From positions 422,970-486,969 of the forward strand of contig LFJO01000002.1 in the NCBI GenBank assembly GCA_001038565.1: DNA of 64,000 bases. The letters are read 5' to 3'. Within the stretch, counting starts at the first letter, position 1, and the number at the start of each line of letters is the position of its first letter. Origin of the DNA: Alkalihalobacillus pseudalcaliphilus (GTDB taxonomy: Bacteria > Bacillota > Bacilli > Bacillales > Bacillaceae_D). The position numbers and the translations under genes were made by a program. Of this stretch, positions 52,575 through 62,098 are shown piece by piece. Under the pieces are notes generated by a model. That model did no database searches. It had not been told where the DNA came from and saw only the letters and a program-made list of their open reading frames with translations.

Positions 52575-54653
52575 ATGTCGACCTTTTTAATCATCAATAC
52601 GGTTTTCTTTGTCCTCATAACTGGATATGCCGTTTATTTATTTGCATCGCTTGTTAAAACTCGTTATGACTTTATTCAACTCGGAAAAAAAGCAGAGTTT
52701 GATCATTCGATGAAAGAACGCCTCCATCAAGTATGGGTGAATGTTTTCGGTCAGAAAAAGTTGATGAAGGATAAAAAGAGTGGGATCATTCATACCATGT
52801 TGTTTTATGGATTCCTCTTTGTGCAAGTTGGAGCAATAGATTTTATTTATAAAGGGCTGAATCCAGGGGCACATCTTCCCCTGGGGCCACTCTACCCAGC
52901 ATTTGCTCTTTTTCAGGAATTTGTTGTAGTTGTCATCTTAATTGCAGTTGTCTGGGCTTTTCATCGGCGATATGTGGAGAAGCTTCCACGCTTAAAGCGA
53001 GGCTGGAAAGCAGGAATGGTGCTTATTTTTATTGGTGGGCTAATGACCTCGAAGTTAATAGGTAAAGGTATGGAAATGGTTTGGTTAGGTAAATCATTTA
53101 CGGGGTTTGAGCCTGTGGCTTCTAGTATCGCAGCCGTTTTTGCTTGGTTACCAGGTGGTGCAGCGGTCGTACTATTTTATGTTTTTTGGTGGGCACATCT
53201 ATTATTTTTATTAACGTTTTTGGTGTATGTCCCGCAATCTAAACATGCACACTTAATTGCTGGCCCAATTAATGTTTTCTTGGGAAGAACACATAAAGTC
53301 GGGCGCCTAGCCCCCATTAATTTTGAAGATGAGGACCAAGAGGTGTTTGGTAAGAATAAAATTGAAGATTTTAATCAAAAACAGCTCCTTGATCTTTATG
53401 CCTGTGTAGAATGTGGTCGGTGTACGAATGTATGCCCGGCAACAGGTACAGGGAAAATCCTTTCACCGATGCATTTGATTACACATATGCGTGATCACTT
53501 GACCGAAAAAGGAGCAGCTGTCACTCAAAAGTCACCTTGGCTACCTTCGTTTTTATTCAACCAATCTAAAGCAAATCAGTTAGCTATGGCTTCTGGTGGT
53601 GCTGATGAAGTAGCGGCAGCTTATGGAGTGAACTTAATAGGTGATGTCATTACAGAGGAAGAGATTTGGGCCTGTACAACCTGTCGTAACTGTGAGGACC
53701 AATGTCCCGTGATGAACGAACATGTTGATAAAATTATTGATATGAGACGATATTTAGTTTTAACGGAAGGGAAAGTCGATCCAGATGCTCAAAGAGCCAT
53801 GACTAATATCGAACGACAAGGTAACCCTTGGGGAATTAGTAGAAAAGACCGTGAGAAGTGGGTCGATGATCGAGATGATTTATACATTCCAACCGTTAAA
53901 CAAATGAAGAAAAAAGATGAGGAATTTGAGTATTTATTCTTTGTAGGTTCTATGGGCTCTTATGATAATCGTAGTAAAAAGATAGCCCATTCATTTGTAA
54001 AGGTTTTAAATGAGGCAGGAGTGAAATTCGCGATACTTGGTAATAAAGAGAAGAATTCGGGCGATACACCGAGACGAATAGGAAACGAATTTTTATATCA
54101 AGAATTAGCGGTTGCCAATATTGAAACTTTTCAAAAAAATGACGTCAAAAAGATTGTGACAATTGACCCGCACGCTTACAACACGTTTAAAAATGAATAT
54201 CCGGAGTTTGGTCTAGAGGGTGTCGAGGTGTATCATCATACAGAACTCATTCACAAGTTGATCCAAGAAGGAAAGATTGTACCTAAACATGAAGTAAATG
54301 AAACGGTTGTTTACCATGACTCCTGTTATTTAGGCAGGTACAATGAAATCTACGAACCACCACGTGAAATTCTTAAAGCGATTCCAGGCGTTAAAGTTGT
54401 TGAGATGAAACGTAATCGAGAAAATGGAATGTGCTGTGGTGCTGGTGGAGGATTGATGTGGATGGAAGAAAACGTTGGAAAACGTGTGAACGTCGAGAGG
54501 ACGGAGCAAGCCTTAGCTGTGGCTCCAAGTGTAATAAGTAGTGGCTGTCCTTATTGCTTAACGATGCTAAGTGATGGTGTGAAAGCAGTTGAGGAAGAGA
54601 ACGTGAAAACACTTGATATTGTTGAGATTGTTGAACGATCGCTAGTTGGGTAG
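52575..54653 (+). CDS. fadF: FadF-like iron-sulfur membrane reductase
   Basis: 692 aa. N-terminal membrane part with about five to six helices (NarI-like, residues 1-240) for heme or quinone binding. Two [4Fe-4S] motifs CVECGRCTNVCP (about 278-289) and CTTCRNCEDQCP (about 371-382). C-terminal pair of CCG domains: VYHDSCYLGRYN and GMCCGAGGGLMW, then SSGCPYCLTML, which in heterodisulfide-reductase-like proteins hold a noncubane cluster. B. subtilis FadF (YwjF) works with EtfBA in beta-oxidation; here it would pass ETF electrons to menaquinone. Confidence 0.92.
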   Translation: MSTFLIINTVFFVLITGYAVYLFASLVKTRYDFIQLGKKAEFDHSMKERLHQVWVNVFGQKKLMKDKKSGIIHTMLFYGFLFVQVGAIDFIYKGLNPGAHLPLGPLYPAFALFQEFVVVVILIAVVWAFHRRYVEKLPRLKRGWKAGMVLIFIGGLMTSKLIGKGMEMVWLGKSFTGFEPVASSIAAVFAWLPGGAAVVLFYVFWWAHLLFLLTFLVYVPQSKHAHLIAGPINVFLGRTHKVGRLAPINFEDEDQEVFGKNKIEDFNQKQLLDLYACVECGRCTNVCPATGTGKILSPMHLITHMRDHLTEKGAAVTQKSPWLPSFLFNQSKANQLAMASGGADEVAAAYGVNLIGDVITEEEIWACTTCRNCEDQCPVMNEHVDKIIDMRRYLVLTEGKVDPDAQRAMTNIERQGNPWGISRKDREKWVDDRDDLYIPTVKQMKKKDEEFEYLFFVGSMGSYDNRSKKIAHSFVKVLNEAGVKFAILGNKEKNSGDTPRRIGNEFLYQELAVANIETFQKNDVKKIVTIDPHAYNTFKNEYPEFGLEGVEVYHHTELIHKLIQEGKIVPKHEVNETVVYHDSCYLGRYNEIYEPPREILKAIPGVKVVEMKRNRENGMCCGAGGGLMWMEENVGKRVNVERTEQALAVAPSVISSGCPYCLTMLSDGVKAVEEENVKTLDIVEIVERSLVG

Positions 54654-54708
54654 TGCAACATAAAATGAGCTCTCATTCTAATCCAGAATGGGAGCTTGAT
54701 TTTTTCCT

Positions 54709-55215
54709 TTATGATTTAATTCGTTTGCCTAATATGATTAAGTCTCTCTCAATACCATCAAGTTCCGCAATCCCCGGGAACGTTCCCCACTCAGAGAAAC
54801 CAAAACTTTTAAAAAGAGCCAAGCTTGGTTGATTGTGACCAAAGATAAAACCTAATATTGTAACAATCCCTAGTTGTGGTGCTGTATGGATTGCATAGTG
54901 TAAAGCGGCCTTTCCTAAACCTTGACCACGATAAATAGGATCAAGATATATACTAACCTCAGCCGTTTTTTGATATGCGGGTCTTCCGTAAAAGGATTGA
55001 AAACTAATCCAACCACAAACTTGCTCTTCTTGTTTTATGACCCATAATGGTCTCGTTTCTTGATTATGTTCTTGGAACCAACCGACCTTACTCTCAACAC
55101 TGACTGGCTCTATGTCAGCCGTAACCATCCTATTTGCAATGGTTGTATTGTATATTCGGACAATTTCTGGTAGGTCTTCTATTGATGCATGAATAAATTG
55201 AAAGGGTAGCTGCAT
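54709..55215 (-). CDS. GNAT N-acetyltransferase, PAT/YwnH-like
   Basis: 168 aa, the length of phosphinothricin-type acetyltransferases. IHASIEDLPEIVRIYNTTIA at the N-terminus, the acetyl-CoA loop IYLDPIYRGQGLGKAALHYA (about 92-111) and the C-terminal FIFGHNQPSLALFKSFGFSE. These enzymes acetylate phosphinothricin, methionine sulfoximine or related amino compounds; the actual substrate is unknown. Convergent with fadF. Confidence 0.88.
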   Translation of the reverse strand: MQLPFQFIHASIEDLPEIVRIYNTTIANRMVTADIEPVSVESKVGWFQEHNQETRPLWVIKQEEQVCGWISFQSFYGRPAYQKTAEVSIYLDPIYRGQGLGKAALHYAIHTAPQLGIVTILGFIFGHNQPSLALFKSFGFSEWGTFPGIAELDGIERDLIILGKRIKS

Positions 55216-55293
55216 GTTCTTGCTCCTTGAGAAAGTTTTCTTATTATTTTAGCAGATATAAAGCTATTGTGTTTTATAAATTTTTGCAGAGCA

Positions 55294-55713
55294 CTATTGC
55301 AGGGAAGGAACACCCTCGGGCTTTTGTTGCAGTTCTAGTAGCTGGCTTTTGATGGAGTCAGTTAAAGGCATTGCTTTCTTTTCCTTGAAATTATAGTGAA
55401 CCATCACGACTTTACCACGTGCCGCCCATCTACCGTTCTCATCCAAAATAGCATGTTCAATATCAAAACTTGAACGACCTAAGCGGCTAATCCAAGAATA
55501 AACGGTAATGGTTTGCCCGTAATTAATTTCATGAATATAGTCACATTTAACAGAAGCGACTATGAGGTTCCACTTGCTTATATCGAGGGTTGGATTAAAA
55601 ATTTTAAAAAGGCCTAAACGTCCGGTTTCAAAATAAGTTAAATACATCGCGTTATTCACATGACCTAACATATCACAATCATTAAACCTAACTGGGATTT
55701 CAACTTTATTCAT
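55294..55713 (-). CDS. 4HBT-type acyl-CoA thioesterase
   Basis: 139 aa from ATG 55713 (TAGGAG, 9 nt). Hot-dog fold with VRFNDCDMLGHVNNAMYLTY (about 7-26), where the Asp and the H-V-N-N pair form the 4-hydroxybenzoyl-CoA-thioesterase active site, and later SWISRLGRSSFDIEHAIL. Hydrolyses acyl-CoA thioesters; it may belong functionally with the nearby beta-oxidation genes. Single gene. Confidence 0.88.
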   Translation of the reverse strand: MNKVEIPVRFNDCDMLGHVNNAMYLTYFETGRLGLFKIFNPTLDISKWNLIVASVKCDYIHEINYGQTITVYSWISRLGRSSFDIEHAILDENGRWAARGKVVMVHYNFKEKKAMPLTDSIKSQLLELQQKPEGVPSLQ

Positions 55714-56203
55714 ACATAACAACTCCTATACCATTTTGAGTCAGACTATTCTGTCTATAAGTAGTTTAACAGATTGATAGTAGGAAGCATAGAGGTGAGT
55801 GTATCATAAGCAGAGAAATTGGAATAGTTGATACCGTATGGAGAAAAGGAAAGTTTATTACGAATGGCAAAGTCCAACTCACTGAGCCACCAACAAACAC
55901 GAAGGTTGGATATTGCCTTTAGCTTGGTGGCTCTTCATTCACTTTATTATTGTTGTTATTTCTTTTTAATGAATGCAATTTGTCCATAAGAATGAGCAGT
56001 CACCAAGCGGACGCAAATATGCGGAGACTACCGTGGGACGTAGTGGCGACTTTTTATACATATGGCCCGTTTACAACTCGATCACCATCAGGAGTCGGAC
56101 TGAACAAACAGCTAGCACTGTCCTACTAAGGTCATTTATCGAGAGATGGATGAAGAGCTTACTTCACGGCACAACCTATCGCCCATAAGTAACTTTCATA
56201 TAA
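55714..56203 (+). repeat. Mosaic intergenic element with alternative 3' end
   Basis: From about 55880: actgagccaccaacaaacac, ttagcttggtggctcttcat, cataagaatgagcagtcacc, aatatgcggagactaccgtg, ggacgtagtggcgac, then the alternative module (tttacaactcgatcaccatc; aggtcatttatcgagagat; cttacttcacggcacaacct; atcgcccataagtaactttc). This copy joins the common left part to the alternative right part, proving both belong to one family. 55714-55880 holds nothing supported. Confidence 0.75.
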
Positions 56204-56207
56204 TACC

Positions 56208-57857
56208 CTACTTTATATACCTCTCAATTAAAGGCCGTGCAAATAAAGCCAAACGTAGCTTTAACGTTTCATCAGGGTTCTTTAAGCTGTTACCAAGTAA
56301 TTCCTCACACTTCTTAATACGATAAATAACCGTATTTCGATGAACAAACAAACTTTTCGCCGTCTCAGAAATTTGACAATGATGGTTTAAATAAGTCATC
56401 AATGTTATCATCAAATCTTCCTTCTCCTTATCATTAGGTTTTGCCAACTCACGCAAGGATGATAAATAAAAGGTCTTTAGTTTTTTTAAAGGAATTGCCT
56501 TAATAATTTCGCTCAACTCCTGTGTATGATATTTTCTGATCATGGTCTTTGAATTCTCGTGGAAATCAGATTCAAGAGCATCGATCGATTCTTGAAAAGC
56601 AATAGGAACTTCTAATAAATCTTCGTGTATAGTACTAATTCCTACAGAAAGCAAAGTATCAAATAGTTGAAAGATATCTGTATGGAGAACCTGCAAAATT
56701 TCCATGAGATTCTTTTCAAATGACGGTTCATTTTTGTCAAAGTCAATGAATGTAATGAAAAGCTCTTCTTTTTTAAAGGAACTAACATCATGATAGTGTT
56801 CATTGATACGTTTCTCTATTAATTCGATGGAACGTTCACGTAAAATCACTTCTTTTCTATTGAGGTTTAAGGGGTGAGCACTATTCTCAAAATCAATTTG
56901 ATATACAATACATATAAAATTTTGAAAGGAAACTATATTATAAGGGCTTCCACGGTGTTGAATTTCTTCGTGTGTTTGTAACGTTCCGTTTATTAAGTCA
57001 GTGAAAAATTCATCTTTTTCTTGTTGCACTTGTTTTTCAATGGCTTGTCGTTTCATTAATTCAAAAGAAAGCACATTAGCAGAATGTTCAATGGTTAGAA
57101 ATGTCGCCGCAGGTAAAGGGTCTGGTGCTCCAAGTAGAACAAGGTAACCAAGTGGTTTCTTGGAGGCCAGGATAGGAAAAATGTAAAAATGCCCATATAC
57201 ATGCTTATTTTCATCATAAGGTAATTCTAGGTATTGGGGTTGCTCATATTCAACTTCATAAATAAGTTCATAAAGGTATTGATAAACATCAAAAAATAAA
57301 TGTTCATTAGCTAATGGAGAGGCACTAATAATATTCAATCTTTCATTTAATAATACAATCGGGAGAGCGGTTAATTGGGTTAATCGGTCAATGAGAATAT
57401 GGAAGCCGCCACCTGAAGAGATTAATTGAGTAAATTCTTGATGAATAAAGTAGGCTGATTGAAGCTCTGTAGTCTGTTCTTTTAAAATAAATCCTAAAGC
57501 CTCACTCAACATTTCTTCTATAGAGTAATGTAAAGGTAATTCAAGGATTGGGAAATTTGACTGGTTAGCAAATTGAATAATCTCAGTTGGAATTTGCTGC
57601 ATGTTTTTGGATACTTTAAAACCAATGCCTGCACTATTTTTTTCTACCAGATGTTTGACAAGTTGAAACAAGTTCTCTTTGGAATGCGAGGAATATAGGG
57701 TTGTTAATAACAGTTGCTCTTTATTTATAAATGGAGGGGTTTCCTGTATATCGGTTAGATGAACGAATTGAATAGATTGATGAAGGCCATTTTTCCCAGC
57801 AAGAACCTTGACTTGTTGAAATGTATGAAGCTCTAATATATGTGCAAGAGTAATCAT
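56208..57857 (-). CDS. PucR-family transcriptional regulator
   Basis: 549 aa. N-terminal PucR domain (about 5-125): ITLAHILELHTFQQVKVLAG, QETPPFINKEQLLLTTLY, FANQSNFPILELPLHYSIEE. A GAF-like middle part is followed by the C-terminal helix-turn-helix CQISETAKSLFVHRNTVIYR and IKKCEELLG. Homologues control purine breakdown, or proline/GABA use; the target cannot be told, as no catabolic gene is adjacent. The end of the gene lies 5 bp from a mosaic element. Confidence 0.9.
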   Translation of the reverse strand: MITLAHILELHTFQQVKVLAGKNGLHQSIQFVHLTDIQETPPFINKEQLLLTTLYSSHSKENLFQLVKHLVEKNSAGIGFKVSKNMQQIPTEIIQFANQSNFPILELPLHYSIEEMLSEALGFILKEQTTELQSAYFIHQEFTQLISSGGGFHILIDRLTQLTALPIVLLNERLNIISASPLANEHLFFDVYQYLYELIYEVEYEQPQYLELPYDENKHVYGHFYIFPILASKKPLGYLVLLGAPDPLPAATFLTIEHSANVLSFELMKRQAIEKQVQQEKDEFFTDLINGTLQTHEEIQHRGSPYNIVSFQNFICIVYQIDFENSAHPLNLNRKEVILRERSIELIEKRINEHYHDVSSFKKEELFITFIDFDKNEPSFEKNLMEILQVLHTDIFQLFDTLLSVGISTIHEDLLEVPIAFQESIDALESDFHENSKTMIRKYHTQELSEIIKAIPLKKLKTFYLSSLRELAKPNDKEKEDLMITLMTYLNHHCQISETAKSLFVHRNTVIYRIKKCEELLGNSLKNPDETLKLRLALFARPLIERYIK

Positions 57858-58366
57858 CTAGCATCACCTCATTTTTAGGTCCATTCGTTTCTTTAAATGT
57901 ACATAATTAATAGGAATTCTAATAGCGTTTTGCCAAGTAATCTAACAAAAAAGTTTCGTCAAATGTATAAAATAGACAAGCCATTCCTAATCAAGCGTTT
58001 TTCATTCAACTCATCATAGATAAAATGGCAGGCAAAATACTCACTATTTCATTGGTTTTCCATTGACAATATGCCCAATTCACGTTTAGTTTAAGAATAG
58101 TAGAGGAAAATAAAGGTAACCATTAACAATTAAAATTAAAAAACAAACTAGTTATAGTAAAGTCGATTCACTTCCCCACCAAAAGGATGAAAGTATGGTT
58201 TGTTCTTTTACTGGTGGCTCATCCTTCACATTCATTTTAGTTATTTGTTGTAAGAGTGAAATCTGTCCTTAAGTGCTAGAACATACCCAGTGGAGCATGA
58301 TTTTCGGTAGCGGTGATTAATCCTCCGCACATGAGATTTAGACATACAAAAGAAAGAAGGAATAAA
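57858..58366 (+). repeat. Long spacer with a mosaic element next to the ABC gene
   Basis: 57858-58180 is AT-rich with one possible -35 (TTGACA, 58063) and nothing else. 58180-58345 is a shortened family copy: accaaaaggatgaaagtatg, ctggtggctcatccttcaca, tgtaagagtgaaatctgtcc, acccagtggagcatgatttt, cggtagcggtgattaatcct and ccgcacatgag. It ends about 10 bp before AAGAAGGA of the ABC gene. Confidence 0.6.
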
Positions 58367-59137
58367 ATGACAGAAACAATCCGATTAACCAACGTAGATA
58401 AACGATTTCGAGCAAAGCATGCTGTAAAGGATGTAAGCTTATCCGTAAAAAAAGGCGAATTATTTTGCTTCCTCGGTCCAAACGGATCAGGGAAAACGAC
58501 GACGATTAAGATGATGACTGGTTTATTAGAACCAACAGATGGAGCCATCGAACTTGTCGGCATTGATGTATTAAAAGAACCATTAAAAGCCAAAAAGCAA
58601 ATAGCCTATGTACCTGACCAGCCTTTAGTTTATGCAAAACTAACAGGACGAGAATATCTAGAATTTATTGCAAGTGTTTATGGTGTGGAACAAGAAGTAT
58701 TTGAAACGAGAATGAAAAAATATACGGAGCTATTTTCATTAACAGGCAGACTTGATGAATACGCAGGTGAATACTCGCACGGAATGAAACAAAAACTCTC
58801 GCTCTGTGCAGCACTTATCCATATGCCAGATATTCTATTTTTAGATGAACCGACTGTTGGACTTGATCCAAAAAGTGCCCGAACAATGAAGAATTTATTA
58901 AGGCAGTTATGTGATGAAGGTATGACGATTTTTATGTCGACACATATATTAGAAATCGCAGAACAGATGTGTGATCGTGTTGGGATTATTAAAGATGGAG
59001 AATTGATAACCGTGGCCACAATGGAGGAATTAAAAAGAGAAAGTGGTGGAGATTCTACGCTAGAGGACATTTTCTTAGATCTAACTGGCGATGAGGAAGC
59101 ACAGCTTCTAGCTTCTAGTATGAAGGAGGAGCAATAG
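58367..59137 (+). CDS. ABC transporter ATP-binding protein
   Basis: 256 aa from ATG 58367 after AAGAAGGA. Walker A FLGPNGSGKTTT, Q-loop in AYVPDQPLVY, signature YSHGMKQKLSLCAAL, Walker B DILFLDEPTVGLD, H-loop MSTHILEIAEQ. Export-type (ABC-2) ATPase like B. subtilis YthP or EcsA. It pairs with the large membrane protein that starts 1 bp after its stop. Substrate unknown. Confidence 0.9.
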   Translation: MTETIRLTNVDKRFRAKHAVKDVSLSVKKGELFCFLGPNGSGKTTTIKMMTGLLEPTDGAIELVGIDVLKEPLKAKKQIAYVPDQPLVYAKLTGREYLEFIASVYGVEQEVFETRMKKYTELFSLTGRLDEYAGEYSHGMKQKLSLCAALIHMPDILFLDEPTVGLDPKSARTMKNLLRQLCDEGMTIFMSTHILEIAEQMCDRVGIIKDGELITVATMEELKRESGGDSTLEDIFLDLTGDEEAQLLASSMKEEQ

Positions 59138-59138
59138 T

Positions 59139-60818
59139 ATGCAACGCCTTATAAAGATATTTGCCAAAAATGATTACAGAAGTTTATCAGCAAAGCCATC
59201 GACAATTATTGGATATGTTGCCCTTGGCTTTGTTGTGCTATTTTTCCTTTTCTTTTTTGGTGCATTTTTATCAACATTAGGTGCCATTCTTCCCGAGGAA
59301 CACCAAATCATTGTTGTTAATTATAGTTTGTTTCTTTTTGCCCTAGCTTTATTAGTTTTTACGATTCCACTTGTATTTAATCGTTTATTTAGTGAAAGTG
59401 ATTTAGAGTTGCTATTTACACTACCTTTAAAGATAAGACAAATTTTCTGGGCAAAATTTGTTTATAATTTATTAGGTGTGCCTCTCTTACTTTTAGTTGT
59501 TGCGATTATTTGTATGTTTATTTTCGGAGCTGGTGCAGGTGCTCCAGTTATGTATTATGTCATTGGAACTGTCGTACTTATCTTTATTACGTTTATTGCA
59601 ATATGCCTTGCCTATTTAATTAATTTAATTTTAATAAAAATAATCCCACCGAACAAAGCTAGAGAGCTTTTAACAGCTGTATCAGCTATGTCAGGAATTA
59701 TCTTTTATTTAGGGTTCCAGCTTTTTAATATGAATGTTGTGATGAAAGATGAAGAAATTAATTTTTCCAGCTTGCCCACTATACCCGAGTGGTTGCCTAC
59801 TCATTGGGGAGCCGTTTTCATTGATGATGCCATGCAAGGTCAATGGAGTGGCAGCACGTTTCTCTTTGGATTAGGCTTAATGCTCATAACCGTTGCATTA
59901 GTTGTTATCACGTCAATAATCGTAGAAAAGGCCTTATTAAAAGGTTGGGTAAATATAAGTGAGTCACGAAGTAAGAAAAAGAAGCAAAGAAAGAAAGGGC
60001 AAGCCGAGCTGAAAGGTGTCATTCGGATGGTCAGTCGAAAAGAATGGCTGATGATTAAGCGTGATATTCGTGAATGGACGACAGTGCTGCCAATGGTCTT
60101 TATTCTCATTTTACCATTCGCAAATTTTAGTGGACTTGAAGGGGGATTTGCTGAGCTAAGGGATGCTCCCCATATATCATGGCCAACGATGCAAATGAGC
60201 TTTAGTTTTCTGGCGGTGCTTGCTGCAGGGATTTTCACCGCGGGTTCAATTGGTCGTGAGGAAAGATTAATTGATTTATTAAAAGTATTGCCACTATCAG
60301 GCTGGCAAATTAGTTTAGGAAAGTTTCAAGCGAATGCGTTTATCATGATCATATCAATGGCGGGTCTTCAAATTATTGCAGCAATTATTCTCCAATGGAC
60401 GATATGGAGTACAATTTTAGGCATTATCGCAATTTCAGGAATAATGCTAGGTAGTGTGAGTATTGGGTTATTTATCGGCTGTATTGGCAGTAAGTATAAT
60501 GAGAAAAATCCGCAAAATCGTGTCGATACAGGGAGTTCTATTTTAATGATGATGCTATTTTTTGCTTATTTATTCATCATGGCTATTCCTACAGCCGTTA
60601 CGTTTTTTCCAGGATCCTACGCACAAGCTATCATTGATTCCAACGCAGAGGGTCAAATACTGCCAACATTTATTGTTAACATGTTAGATGCTGGTACGGC
60701 TAGTAGTTTGATTGCTTTTATCGTGTATCTATTAATAATTGGTGGCATCACGTCAATATGTTTATCCGTATCTGCTAAAAAGATCAATCAAGGAATAGAC
60801 ATTCAATTTGAAAAATAA
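59139..60818 (+). CDS. ABC exporter membrane protein
   Basis: 559 aa, about 12 membrane helices in two blocks (about 20-265 and 325-555) joined by a basic loop (ESRSKKKKQRKKGQAELKG). FDSLPLKIR-like coupling segment LLFTLPLKIRQIFWAKFVYN near the N-terminus is typical of two-block ABC_export proteins such as YthQ. It forms the membrane part of the exporter with the preceding ATPase; GGAGGAGCAATAG upstream of the ATG. Cargo unknown. Confidence 0.85.
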   Translation: MQRLIKIFAKNDYRSLSAKPSTIIGYVALGFVVLFFLFFFGAFLSTLGAILPEEHQIIVVNYSLFLFALALLVFTIPLVFNRLFSESDLELLFTLPLKIRQIFWAKFVYNLLGVPLLLLVVAIICMFIFGAGAGAPVMYYVIGTVVLIFITFIAICLAYLINLILIKIIPPNKARELLTAVSAMSGIIFYLGFQLFNMNVVMKDEEINFSSLPTIPEWLPTHWGAVFIDDAMQGQWSGSTFLFGLGLMLITVALVVITSIIVEKALLKGWVNISESRSKKKKQRKKGQAELKGVIRMVSRKEWLMIKRDIREWTTVLPMVFILILPFANFSGLEGGFAELRDAPHISWPTMQMSFSFLAVLAAGIFTAGSIGREERLIDLLKVLPLSGWQISLGKFQANAFIMIISMAGLQIIAAIILQWTIWSTILGIIAISGIMLGSVSIGLFIGCIGSKYNEKNPQNRVDTGSSILMMMLFFAYLFIMAIPTAVTFFPGSYAQAIIDSNAEGQILPTFIVNMLDAGTASSLIAFIVYLLIIGGITSICLSVSAKKINQGIDIQFEK

Positions 60819-60821
60819 AAG

Positions 60822-60852
60822 AAAAAACCGTTCTTATTGAGCGGTTTTTTCT
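60822..60852. terminator. Bidirectional terminator after the ABC exporter operon
   Basis: AAAAAACCGTTC pairs with GAGCGGTTTTTT (one G-T pair) around TTATT. Confidence 0.85.
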
Positions 60853-60876
60853 ATGCTTAGCGATTTGGTGAAGTGC

Positions 60877-61467
60877 TTAAGAATCGATTGACTGTGAGGA
60901 ATTTGAGTGTTGCTGTTTTTTTGTAGCTGGACGGAAGAATAAACGAGATTGATTTAAATGTTCAGTCAGAGCTTGTAAAATTTCCGTGTTAATTAAAGTA
61001 ATACGGTTCGCTTTCGCTAATTTTTTTGTCGAGAGCGAAAATCCCTCTATACTAACTAGAACGCTGTTGGTCAAGTTTTTATTTTGATTAAAATTTATCA
61101 ACTGTTGGATGGTTGGACTTGTCACTTCTGAATGATGAATAAAAACCGAGGTTTTCTTTTTCCTTTTCATTAATATGAAAGCAGCAATACCTTGGTTTTC
61201 CTCAACTTGATAGCCTTGTCTACGAAACACCTCTTTTAATAGCTGGTGTAGTTGAACGTTCGTTAGTTGTATTAAAGGTATTGCGGTCAGGCGTCGCCAT
61301 TCATTCTCTCGGCTGCTCCATTTAATCCATTGCCAAACAAGTGTAAAGAAAAGTAGGGAACTAACTATATAGATAAAGACCGTCATATCATAATGAAAAA
61401 GTTGAATGAGTACATAACTTAGTATAAATAATAGTAATGGAATAAGGTTTTTATTAATTGGTGGCAT
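60877..61467 (-). CDS. Membrane protein with a degenerate Mrr-like nuclease domain
   Basis: 196 aa. Two N-terminal membrane helices (LIPLLLFILSYVLIQLF, VFIYIVSSLLFFTLVWQWI), then a domain of about 110 residues with the restriction-endonuclease-like order: LTNVQLHQLLKEVFRRQGYQ, VEENQGIAAFILMKRKKKT, SVFIHHSE. In active Mrr enzymes the strands carry D and QxK; here the matching places read A and HHS, so it is probably not a nuclease. It may be a structural or binding relative. Family assignment is by eye. Confidence 0.55.
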   Translation of the reverse strand: MPPINKNLIPLLLFILSYVLIQLFHYDMTVFIYIVSSLLFFTLVWQWIKWSSRENEWRRLTAIPLIQLTNVQLHQLLKEVFRRQGYQVEENQGIAAFILMKRKKKTSVFIHHSEVTSPTIQQLINFNQNKNLTNSVLVSIEGFSLSTKKLAKANRITLINTEILQALTEHLNQSRLFFRPATKKQQHSNSSQSIDS

Positions 61468-61592
61468 ACTAGTCCCTCCTTTTATCCAGCATATTCTATA
61501 TTATTAGGTTGACAAAAATGAGGGATTTTATACATGAGCAGTAAAGGTTCAGTGTTAGGATGTGAGGAAGTTAGAGTTTTGTCGGGGGAAGG

Positions 61593-61720
61593 AGATGACG
61601 ACAACAAAAGGAAGGCGAGAGCTAGGTTATGTTTTCGTGAAAGAGGGATGACGACAACAAAAGGAAGGTGAGAGCTAGGTTATCTTGTCGTAAAAGCGAG
61701 ATGGCGACAATAATCCAAGG
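61593..61720 (+). repeat. 53-bp tandem repeat, about 2.4 copies, hairpin in unit
   Basis: Units start gatgacgacaacaaaaggaa and continue gagagctaggttat. In the second unit ACGACAA pairs with TTGTCGT. It abuts a short stretch (gggactttttttagc) resembling the start of the alternative 3' module of the mosaic family. 61468-61592 is otherwise unremarkable. Confidence 0.75.
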
Positions 61721-61744
61721 GAGGGTTGGGACTTTTTTTAGCAA

Positions 61745-61913
61745 CTAAGTAATAACTCGTTCAAAGAGCCACATGTCAAAGTTACCTTCTCCTACATAGC
61801 CTTTTTCTGCATGTTTAAGTAAATCTGCCTCACTTTGTTGCATAGAATAATGTCGTTGTGTGAGTAATTTACCTATTTGTAATTCTAGAGGGGGCGGTAC
61901 GTGCTCTTTTCAT
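61745..61913 (-). pseudogene. Truncated, frameshifted NERD-domain gene fragment
   Basis: ATG 61913 lies after AAAGGAG. The frame breaks after 14 codons (TAA), but one base less in the run ATGAAAA restores VPPPLELQIGKLLTQRHYSM and QQSEADLLKHAEKGYVGEGN then FDMWLFERVIT and a stop. This is the start of a nuclease-related (NERD) protein: P..L..LE.LL.RL...H, then GY.GE..LD..L. The rest of the roughly 200-300-aa family is missing, cut beside the minisatellite. 61914-62098 is the AT-rich leader of the next gene. Confidence 0.55.
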
Positions 61914-62098
61914 TGCTTCAACTCCTTTATATTCATAGTATAATTGAAAGTAAAACGTACATAATCTAGTGCGGCAATGAACATGTTAAAGCTTGATTTT
62001 CCATCTCTTAAAAGAAATTGGTAAAAAAAGATCGTCATCTCACATGATAGTGTTAAAATGGTAGATTGAAGAATGTATTAGTAAAGGAAGGTAATATT

